A stretch of 64,000 nt of DNA. Origin: Pseudobutyrivibrio sp. YE44. Its GTDB lineage: Bacteria; Bacillota; Clostridia; Lachnospirales; Lachnospiraceae. How positions within the stretch are numbered: the stretch's first letter is position 1; the number at the start of each line of letters is the position of its first letter. A program made the position numbers and the translations under genes. The notes beneath the pieces were generated by a model. It did no database searches, was not told the DNA's origin, and was given only the letters and a program-made list of their open reading frames with translations. Of this stretch, positions 14,428-22,400 are shown piece by piece. The DNA lies in the NCBI RefSeq assembly GCF_900104335.1, contig NZ_FMXT01000002.1, positions 248,001-312,000 on the forward strand, read 5' to 3'.

Positions 14428-15453
14428 TTAAACCAAGTCTACACCCTTCTCACCGTCGATAATCTTACCAACTACGTATGGTGTATCACCAGCAGAGCGC
14501 ATTGCTTCCATTGTCTTATCAACATCAGCTGGATCAACAGCAACAATCATTCCAAGACCCATGTTGTAAGTGTTGTACATCATCTGCTCAGATACATTAC
14601 CCTTTGCAGCCATAAGCTTGAAGATTGCAGGCACCTCATAAGAATCCTTCTCTACGACAGCACGCTTTCCTTCTGGAAGCATACGTGGAATATTCTCGTA
14701 GAAGCCACCTCCTGTAATGTGTGAGCATGCCTTAACCTTAACACCTGCATCCTTTACAGCCTTGAGGGCCTTTACGTAAATACGTGTTGGAGCAATAAGT
14801 GCCTCACCAAGAGTGCAACCAAGCTCATCATAATATGTATCAAGACTTTCCTTTGTCATTTCGAAAATCTTACGAACAAGAGAGAAACCGTTTGAATGAA
14901 CACCTGTAGATGCCATACCGATAAGCACGTCACCATCCTTAAGGTTCTCACCAGTGATGATGTCCTTCTTATCTACAATACCTACAGCAAAACCTGCAAG
15001 ATCATACTCTTCCTCAGGCATAAGACCTGGGTGCTCTGCTGTCTCGCCACCTACAAGGGCGCAGCCTGACTGCTTACATCCCTCAGCAACACCACTTACG
15101 ATTGTTGCAATCTTCTCAGGGATGTTCTTGCCGCAAGCAATATAATCAAGGAAGAAAAGTGGCTCGCCACCTGCGCAAGCAACATCGTTTACGCACATAG
15201 CAACTGCATCAATACCGATTGTGTCATGCTTGTCCATAAGGAAGGCAAGCTTAACCTTTGTGCCGCAGCCATCTGTACCAGATAAAAGTACTGGCTCATC
15301 CATGTTCTTGATAGCGCTAAGATCAAATGCGCCTGAGAAACCGCCAAGGCCACCAAGTACCTCTGGTCTCATAGTGCCCTTAACAAATTTCTTCATGAGC
15401 TCCACTGACTCATATCCTGCCTCAATATCTACTCCTGAACTCTTGTAATCCAT
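14428..15453 (-). CDS. purM: Phosphoribosylformylglycinamidine cyclo-ligase (AIR synthetase)
   Basis: A 341-residue PurM that closes the imidazole ring using ATP (purine step 5). It opens DYKSSGVDIEAGYESV, has LLSGTDGCGTKVKLAF (~residue 56), the GGETAEHPGLMPEEEYDLAGF signature (~135) and HITGGGFYENIPRMLP (~245). SD AGGAGAG lies just upstream. It follows the purE terminator and the second structured element, so it may have its own promoter or receive read-through. Confidence 0.96.
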   Translation of the reverse strand: MDYKSSGVDIEAGYESVELMKKFVKGTMRPEVLGGLGGFSGAFDLSAIKNMDEPVLLSGTDGCGTKVKLAFLMDKHDTIGIDAVAMCVNDVACAGGEPLFFLDYIACGKNIPEKIATIVSGVAEGCKQSGCALVGGETAEHPGLMPEEEYDLAGFAVGIVDKKDIITGENLKDGDVLIGMASTGVHSNGFSLVRKIFEMTKESLDTYYDELGCTLGEALIAPTRIYVKALKAVKDAGVKVKACSHITGGGFYENIPRMLPEGKRAVVEKDSYEVPAIFKLMAAKGNVSEQMMYNTYNMGLGMIVAVDPADVDKTMEAMRSAGDTPYVVGKIIDGEKGVDLV

Positions 15454-15485
15454 GTTTCTCTCCTTTTTACAATTACTTTTTGTCC

Positions 15486-15620
15486 GCTAACACATCCAAG
15501 TTTTCATGCTCCCGCAGGCCACCTTCCATATCCAACATGGGCCCTCCCGCCAGCGTGGGCCCCACCCATGTTGATATGGAGCCTTCCTGCTCGCGCTCGC
15601 CAAGTTTTCTTTGTGTTAGC
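15486..15620 (-). ncRNA. Structured intercistronic RNA element, copy 2 (purE-purM)
   Basis: A 135-bp extended hairpin homologous to 13624-13764. Outer stem GCTAACACA (15486-15494) pairs with TGTGTTAGC (15612-15620): six of nine pairs differ from copy 1 but pairing is retained. The inner stem CCATATC-CAACATGGG pairs with CCCATGTTG-ATATGG. Apical block CCCTCCCGCC then GCGTGGG. Flanks TCCGCT and AGCTCA are shared with copy 1. Confidence 0.65.
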
Positions 15621-15635
15621 TCACATAATAAATAT

Positions 15636-15670
15636 AAATAAAAGGAAGCCCTTGTATTACAAGAGTTTCC
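15636..15670 (-). terminator. Terminator after purE
   Basis: On the minus strand a 12-bp stem with one mismatch (GGAAACTCTTGT / ACAAGGGCTTCC) and a 3-nt loop, followed by TTTTATTT, 12 nt past the purE stop. Confidence 0.7.
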
Positions 15671-15681
15671 TTAAATTACGC

Positions 15682-16185
15682 TTACAAGAAGGCCTTGTAG
15701 CCTTCATTCTGAAGTTTTACATCCTTCGCCTCGACGCTGTTTTTCTGCTCTACGATAAAATCGTGGAGTTTGCCTGCTAAGGCAGAGTCATTCATTGCGA
15801 GCATCTTAACTGCGAGGATACCTGCATTGGCTCCTCCGTTTATGGCAACTGTAGCTACAGGTACACCTGTAGGCATCTGAACAATTGAATAGAGTGAATC
15901 TACTCCACCAAGGTCGCTGGTCTTCATAGGGATACCGATAACTGGTCCCTCGAAAATAGCTGCACACATTCCTGGAAGGTGAGCTGCCTTTCCTGCGCCA
16001 GCAATAATAACCTGAACACCTCTATCCTTTGCAGTCTTTGCATAGTCTACAAAGATATCAGGCTCGCGGTGAGCTGAGATTATACGAATCTCGTAATCCA
16101 CGCCGAACTTCTCTAAGATTTCAACAGCTTTCGCCATTACAGGCATGTCGCTGTCGCTTCCCATAACTACACTAACTTTTGCCAT
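15682..16185 (-). CDS. purE: N5-carboxyaminoimidazole ribonucleotide mutase
   Basis: A 167-residue class I PurE that rearranges N5-CAIR to CAIR. It shows the phosphate-binding VVMGSDSDMPVM at the N-terminus, the catalytic SAHREPD (His ~43) and AGAGKAAHLPGM. No purK is seen nearby. SD GGAGG precedes the ATG by 7 nt. It ends at its own terminator before the purM side of the cluster. Confidence 0.95.
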   Translation of the reverse strand: MAKVSVVMGSDSDMPVMAKAVEILEKFGVDYEIRIISAHREPDIFVDYAKTAKDRGVQVIIAGAGKAAHLPGMCAAIFEGPVIGIPMKTSDLGGVDSLYSIVQMPTGVPVATVAINGGANAGILAVKMLAMNDSALAGKLHDFIVEQKNSVEAKDVKLQNEGYKAFL

Positions 16186-16227
16186 AACACTACCTCCAAA
16201 TTCTATAAATCCTACGCAGTTACGCTT

Positions 16228-16297
16228 ACAAGCCTATGATTGAAAATTTTGGTATCGCTTTCGCTATACTCACCAAAATTTCCAACATAGAGCTTGT
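16228..16297 (-). other. 70-bp long hairpin between the M29 peptidase gene and purE
   Basis: Nested pairing: ACAAGC/GCTTGT (outer), CTATG/CATAG, then AAATTTTGGT/ACCAAAATTT (16244-16253 and 16272-16281), with a small apical loop. No T-run. Similar in size and position to the pur elements but no sequence homology by eye. Confidence 0.5.
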
Positions 16298-16316
16298 CTG
16301 CTACTGCTCACTTTAC

Positions 16317-18365
16317 TTATTCAAAGACCTTATTGAGTTCTTGAGTACCGTCTACGACGAAGCGACCTTCGCGGATGATCGGAAGTTCTTCGCCTGACGC
16401 TGTAGTGACGGTGATGTCACCAAGCTCGTAATAAGGAATTGTTATATCTGTGTGGCAGTTAAAATATGCCTTAGAAATATCTGTCTTACGAAGGAGTGAG
16501 CATGAGTTATCACGTGCTATGCACTCCTTTCCATCTGGATTGTACATAGGTACATCCTCTGAGTGAGAATAGCAGGTGTCACCCACTGCAAAGTGAGGAC
16601 CTGTCTTTTCTGCAATAAGGATTGGGAGCTTGTCGGCGATGCCGAACTTCTGTCCCATAACAAATGCTCTAGTGTTAGTTCCAATGGCAAACTCGCCAAT
16701 TGGAAGTGTTTCATGTTTGAAAAGAACGTTATCGAAGATGTACTTCTTGTTCTCTTCCTCTGTATCGAAATTGCTGCAGTTGTAAGATACGATTTTGCCA
16801 TCCTCGAACTTCATCTCAAGGTTCTTGTAGCAAAGCTCGTTTAAGTATACCTGTGTAACGTGAAGCACACCGTTTGTGCCTTCAAGCTCAGGTGAGGTGA
16901 ACACCTCTCCCACAGGAATGTTAACGTCTGCAACGCAGTTCTCAAAGTTTGTCTGCTTTGAAGGATCATCAAGATGATGAAGCTTTACAGTGATGTCTGT
17001 ATGGTTGTCGCCACGACCTGTAACATGAACTGTCTCGCCCTGGTCAAGCACATCGATAATGTGCTGCTGAATGTTCTTGTAAAGCTCATAATCCATTGTA
17101 TTAACAGCAACAGTCTCGTTGAAAATCTCATTGAACTTGTCGCCGATTTCAGGGATTGGATATGCAATGATTGTGAAGCTGCGCTCCTCACCCTTAATAT
17201 ACTGATTTGTAATCTGACCATTCTGGCTCATGAAGTAAACATTGAGCTCGTTCTGCTTGTCAGAGTACTGTGCGTTTGCGTCGAAATTCTTTGGCTCAAA
17301 AGGAATATCACCAAAGGTCTCGATAACAGCTGGACCACCAAACACAGCTGCCAACTCCTTGTTCTTTTCGAAGGTATTCTTTGTCACCTCAAGAAGTCTG
17401 TCTGCAAGGCCCTTGTCCCAAACGTAGGCTCTGTCATCCTTGTGGTCGTACTCGCACTGCTTGTTTGGCACTGACGAATATAGGTTACGAGCAGAGGTGC
17501 CACCGAAACGAACTGTGGCAGCAAGACCTGCCTCGTTGAACATTCTGATTGCCTCGCGAGTCATAAGTTCGAAGCCTGCTGGTGTTTCCACACAAACGGA
17601 TTCTTTAATAGAAATATCCTTGCCACAAACCTCAAAGCCCTTGATGTAGCCTTCCACATAAGTGCGTGCCATAGCTACCACATCCTCATGAGGCATGCTG
17701 CGAAGGTGCTCAGCCATCTTAAGCTCGTTATCACTAATGTACATACCATATCTATAAAGGTAGTTATCTTCTGAAAGGTCTGCCTTCATAATGATATTTG
17801 TATAGAAATCATATTCTGGATCAACCATTGAAATAAGGTTCTCGCCATTGAAAATCTGGGCATAGTCGTGATAGAAAGAATAAAGTGCAGAAAGAATATC
17901 TTCTCTGCGATATTTATCCTCGCTCTCCACCTGACAAACACCATATACCTGCATGAAAAGCTCGCAGTAAATAGTGAAGATATCAAGGCGTCCTGCAAAG
18001 GCAGCTCGAACCATATCTGTCACCTTATAAAAGATTGCTGAAAGAGGTCCACCAAGAAGCTCACCAAGCTCTGCCACTGCATATGTAGGGCAAAGGAAGC
18101 TATTCTCATAGGTGCCAGCCTTGTAGATTGCAAAAATTCTATCATGATCTGCCTTGCATTCCTCAAGGGAACGGTTTTCAAGCTCACCTGCTACAGCCTT
18201 GTCTAAAATTGGCTGAACAGCCAAAATGAACTGTGCCACCTGATTGAAATAGCTCTGAAGCTTTTCTGGCAAATCCTTATCTTCATTTATTGTAGCGATG
18301 CGCTCTGTAACAAGCTCGTAGCGCTCTAGCACATCATCATTTTCTATATAAAATGTCTTGCTCAT
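16317..18365 (-). CDS. M29-type aminopeptidase with an N-terminal extension
   Basis: A 682-residue protein. The C-terminal ~410 residues match the M29 (AmpS/PepS) metallo-aminopeptidase plan: DVNIPVGEVFTSPE (first metal Glu, ~residue 490), GEFAIGTNT, EKTGPHFAVGDTCYSH with metal His (~610), and CHTDITIPY (~645). The N-terminal ~250 residues are helical and not part of the usual family. Family role: broad removal of N-terminal amino acids by a cobalt/zinc enzyme, cytosolic (no signal peptide). SD AGGAG precedes the ATG. It sits 12 nt after a small membrane-protein gene and upstream of purE. Confidence 0.8.
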   Translation of the reverse strand: MSKTFYIENDDVLERYELVTERIATINEDKDLPEKLQSYFNQVAQFILAVQPILDKAVAGELENRSLEECKADHDRIFAIYKAGTYENSFLCPTYAVAELGELLGGPLSAIFYKVTDMVRAAFAGRLDIFTIYCELFMQVYGVCQVESEDKYRREDILSALYSFYHDYAQIFNGENLISMVDPEYDFYTNIIMKADLSEDNYLYRYGMYISDNELKMAEHLRSMPHEDVVAMARTYVEGYIKGFEVCGKDISIKESVCVETPAGFELMTREAIRMFNEAGLAATVRFGGTSARNLYSSVPNKQCEYDHKDDRAYVWDKGLADRLLEVTKNTFEKNKELAAVFGGPAVIETFGDIPFEPKNFDANAQYSDKQNELNVYFMSQNGQITNQYIKGEERSFTIIAYPIPEIGDKFNEIFNETVAVNTMDYELYKNIQQHIIDVLDQGETVHVTGRGDNHTDITVKLHHLDDPSKQTNFENCVADVNIPVGEVFTSPELEGTNGVLHVTQVYLNELCYKNLEMKFEDGKIVSYNCSNFDTEEENKKYIFDNVLFKHETLPIGEFAIGTNTRAFVMGQKFGIADKLPILIAEKTGPHFAVGDTCYSHSEDVPMYNPDGKECIARDNSCSLLRKTDISKAYFNCHTDITIPYYELGDITVTTASGEELPIIREGRFVVDGTQELNKVFE

Positions 18366-18377
18366 TTTTATCTCCTG

Positions 18378-18710
18378 TTAGTTAAGAAGTCCAAGTATAA
18401 ATGGGATAGCCCAAATAATCAAAACAACAATGCTGATTATCAGACATGCTATCCTGTATTTAAGCTCAGTGTTCGTCTTCATCTGGTTAAGGTTGTAAAT
18501 GAAGGAACAAAGGGCGATAACAAAGCCAAGCATTCCCAAACCACCGATGAATTTTGGAGTCTCTCCTGACATATAAACAGAAACACCAATTACAACACCA
18601 TATAAAATTAATGAAAGAATCGACACTCCAGCGGCATATACAGCCTCCATAGGCAGCGCCTTAAGCTGATTACCATAGGAGTTTCGTCTGTGAAAATGAG
18701 ATCTTCTCAT
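18378..18710 (-). CDS. Small membrane protein, unknown function (DUF6142-like)
   Basis: A 110-residue protein with a basic N-terminus (MRRSHFHRR) and three membrane segments (~residues 25-48, 55-72, 84-107). It resembles small Lachnospiraceae membrane proteins (possibly DUF6142); no function can be assigned. Its ATG overlaps the pyrE stop (TAATG), so translation is coupled to pyrE. Confidence 0.65.
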   Translation of the reverse strand: MRRSHFHRRNSYGNQLKALPMEAVYAAGVSILSLILYGVVIGVSVYMSGETPKFIGGLGMLGFVIALCSFIYNLNQMKTNTELKYRIACLIISIVVLIIWAIPFILGLLN

Positions 18711-19396
18711 TACTGAACTCCATATTCCTTATAATATGCATCAATGCGGGCCTTCATTTCATCATCGATAACGACCTTACCCTGGCACTGACGATTGTAA
18801 AGGTGTTCTACCACCTCGTCCATTGAAACAATTGCGTTTGTTGGGAAACCATAAACCTCTGCAACCTCATCAAGGGCTGTCTTGCTTCTGTCTCCAGAAA
18901 GTCCAAACTCCTGACGGTTGAGAGAAACCATAAGACCAACGATTGTAACATCACCCTGGGCGCGAACGATAGGAACTGTCTCCTCCATGCTCTTGCCTGA
19001 TGTGGTAACGTCTTCAATCATAACGACTCTGTCGCCATCCTGAATTTTATATCCAAGGATGCCGCCCTTATCAGCGCCGTGATCCTTTTCCTCTTTACGA
19101 TTGCTGCAGTATTTAATCTCCTTGCCATAAAGCTTGTAAAAGGCCTCGCAAGTAATAACTGCAAGAGGGATTCCCTTGTAGGCAGGTCCGAAGAGAACAT
19201 CAAAATCCTCACCGTATGCATCGTGGATAGCCTTTGCATAATACTCGCCTAAGCGCATAAGCTGGCTACCTGTAACATAAGCTCCTGCATTCATAAAAAA
19301 AGGAGACTTCCGCCCTGACTTCAGTGTAAAATCACCGAACTTCAGGACATCAGACTCCACCATAAACTCTATAAATTCTGACTTGTAGCTTTCCAT
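18710..19396 (-). CDS. pyrE: Orotate phosphoribosyltransferase
   Basis: A 228-residue OPRT that converts orotate and PRPP to OMP. It shows KSGRKSPFFMNAG at the N-terminus, LFGPAYKGIPLAV (orotate/PRPP site) and the PRPP loop VVMIEDVTTSGKSMEET (~residues 120-136). SD AAGGAGA precedes the ATG, and a good promoter lies at 19445-19473. It heads the run pyrE, membrane protein, M29 peptidase, purE. Confidence 0.95.
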   Translation of the reverse strand: MESYKSEFIEFMVESDVLKFGDFTLKSGRKSPFFMNAGAYVTGSQLMRLGEYYAKAIHDAYGEDFDVLFGPAYKGIPLAVITCEAFYKLYGKEIKYCSNRKEEKDHGADKGGILGYKIQDGDRVVMIEDVTTSGKSMEETVPIVRAQGDVTIVGLMVSLNRQEFGLSGDRSKTALDEVAEVYGFPTNAIVSMDEVVEHLYNRQCQGKVVIDDEMKARIDAYYKEYGVQ

Positions 19397-19444
19397 AAAC
19401 GATTCTCCTTCGTTACAACCAGATTGATTTTCAAAACCTCCCCG

Positions 19445-19473
19445 ATTGTAACATAAGAGTGTTCGCTTTTCAA
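19445..19473 (-). promoter_or_regulatory. pyrE promoter
   Basis: -35 TTGAAA (19468-19473), 17-bp spacer, -10 TACAAT (19445-19450), about 50 bp before the pyrE ATG. No PyrR/uracil attenuator structure was seen in the short leader. Confidence 0.7.
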
Positions 19474-19486
19474 TGATAAAGCACTA

Positions 19487-22400
19487 CTATTTTCTCACTT
19501 TAAAATACTTAGCGCCCATAATTCCTAACGCAGCCAGAACAAGAATACATCCTACTAATATCAGGATTACGTTTGAAGAAGCTACTTCAGCATTTGATAG
19601 TTCTTCATCTGCTGCTGCAGGTACCTCTTCATCTGTTACTTCAAGCACTTCTTCCTCTTCTGATTCAGGTAACTTATCATCAGCTACTGAAGATTCTTCT
19701 AATGTGTCACTATTAGTTTCATTTTCTGTAATTCCTGCTTTCGCAGTACTATCATTACTCTTTGGGTTATTATTTACAGCTTTACTATCACTGCTATTAT
19801 TTTCCACAGGATTAGTAACTCTTTTATCTGTATTATCTGTATTATCTCTATTATCTCTATTACCTGACAATGGAATGCTCTCATCAGAAATTTGTTTCCC
19901 TGTCAAATTACTAGCAGTACCACTACCGGTAACATTTGTATTATCACTACTTGATGAGCCTTCACTTGATGAGCCTTCACTTGATGAGGCTTCACTTGCA
20001 GAACTGCTTTGAGCACTTGGTTTGTTAACTGTGCTTTCCTGGTTTCCACTATTACCAGTACCAGAAAGTTTCCATGGCTTAATACTGGTTCTGCCAGCAA
20101 CATCAAGTTCCCAGCTATCTTTCAAGAAAGCTAATACATTCTGATAATCCTCTTTCTCTGCTGCTCCATTCATTTTTTCTAAAAGAGCATCACTGTGGAA
20201 ATTCTCCTTAGACATACCATAAAATTCTGTTGTTACCGCACCATCAACCACTGTGCCTACAGCTTTTGTTTCAACAGTCTCTCCGCCGCATACAACACTA
20301 GCTTCTTCATTGTAGTAATCATTTGAACCATAAGATATTCCAGTGTTTCTACCTGAAACCTGTCCAAGATCATTTGTATATCGCTCTGATGAAATAGTTA
20401 CATCAGCAGCATTACTATAAGTAGCAGCCGCCATCATACCTGCAATACCACCTGCTGCAGCCTTATTAAGATTTGCTGAAACTGTAACTGTGCCACTTAC
20501 TCTGTTATTAATAATTCCACTCCATGCTGTAAGTCCAGTTAATACTCCAGCGTAAACCCACGCTGCCTTAGAATTTGCTACTACGGATGCATCCACCTTA
20601 CAATTAGCAATAACATTGTCCATATCATATCCGATAAGACCTGCCACATATGCTGCTCCTGAATTTGTAGAAAGATTTACGTATGCATTATCCACATAGA
20701 CACTGTCAATATATCCATTTGTTCCCTCTGCCTCAGCCGCTGCACTAAGAACACCTGCATAGTATCTCTTATCATCATTGGTCTTGGAATAGATTTTTGC
20801 ATCTGTGAATCTAACATCCTTAACAATAGCACCTAATAAATATGGGAAAAGACCCGCATATCTATAAGATGAAGGCTGCTCCTCTGAGCCTATTCTCAAT
20901 CCTGAAATTGTATAACCTCTTCCATCAAATATACCGCTGAATGGATATGGTGTGTTTCCACCAGCTAATGTCCACTCTTTTGTAAGCTTTATGTCCGAAC
21001 CAAGTGCTACATATGTGCCAGTATAATCCTCATCTTCATTTAAAGACTTATTGAAGTTAATAAGCTGCTCTTCTGAAGCAATGATATATGGATTTTCTTG
21101 TGTACCATCTCCAGATGCAAAAATAGTAGGGTCAACCTTTCCATATTCAGTATGGTCATTGTTTTCCATCTTTGTCATAGCAGAAGCATAGGCTTCCTTG
21201 TAGGCATTTGAATTCTCATCAGAATCGCCACTGACAACCTCAGTTACAAGCTTTTTATCCTCGTCATAATAAAGCTTTATTACTGTTGTCTTATCCTTGC
21301 TTCTTCCGAAAAATACTCCTGAAACTGCCTTAACTTCCTCCTCTTCTTTTTCTATAATTGGCTCCTTATAGATATATGAGGTTGCCTGTCCGTTTGGAAG
21401 AATAGTTTTTTGACCTACATTCCACTTTCTAAGTGAGACTTTAGAAGTGTAATCAGCAATATTTACAGGGTACTCATTAAATAAATCATTTAATCTCTTT
21501 GCAAATTCCTCAGAATTAATATCTGAGGATGTTACGCCGATAGCGCCACTATTTACCCCTCCAGAAAACTGTTCGTTTTCCTCTGTAGTACCTGGACCTA
21601 CAAGCCAACCAACAGACTCAACTGGGTTTACATTTTTCCCTTCAATTATCTGGCTTGCATCGCGGTTGTAAAAGTTGTTATAAAGTACAGCAATGCCTGT
21701 TGCCCATCCTGCAAGCTCACCAACATACATAGAATAATCTGTTGAATCAATATCAGCATTAGCCACACAGCTAACCATTGTTCCTGCATGAACACCCATA
21801 ATGCCGCCTAATGCAGCCATACCTTCTGCTTGTCTATCAGCTGCACCAGAAATTTTTCCATTACCAACGCAATTTGCAATTAGCGAACGATTATTGAGAC
21901 CACCGATACCACCGGCCTCTGCCACACCACCTGTTGCCTGGGCGAAGACATCCGCATTATTAACACAGTTTAAAACGTTTGCTCTATACAGATAACCAAC
22001 AAGACCACCACCAAAATGGTTTGCAGTTTCATTTGATAGACCGCTGCGACCCCAAATAACACCGTCTACTGTTACACTATCAATCGTTCCAGCTGCATAA
22101 CCTGCAAGACCTGCAACGTAAAGATTTTCATCGCCTTCTACATAAATGTTTACATCAAGATTTAAATCCTTTACATAGGAATCTCCATCCAATGCTCCGA
22201 AGAAAGCATAGTATAGTGAACCATTATCATGATAATGATTATCAGCGTTACCAATTCTTAAACCGCTTACAGTATGACCATTACCATCAAAATTACCACT
22301 AAAGGCATACTCACCTTCACCTATTGGTGTCCAATCCCCATCTGTAAGCTCAATATCATTATCAAGTACGATGTATTTATCCTTATATGTGTTATCTTCG

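Noticed and set aside
16974-17474. A 166-codon plus-strand hydrophobic frame
   Set aside because: Antisense to the M29-type peptidase, whose metal-binding motifs lie in the sense frame.
19397-19486. Pyrimidine attenuator or purine riboswitch ahead of pyrE
   Set aside because: The leader is only about 40 nt and shows no PyrR-type or riboswitch-like fold.
19800-20000. Short DNA repeats encoding Ser-Glu-Gly and Asp-Asn runs near the end of the FMN/GLUG gene
   Set aside because: In-frame low-complexity linker coding repeats, not a separate element.
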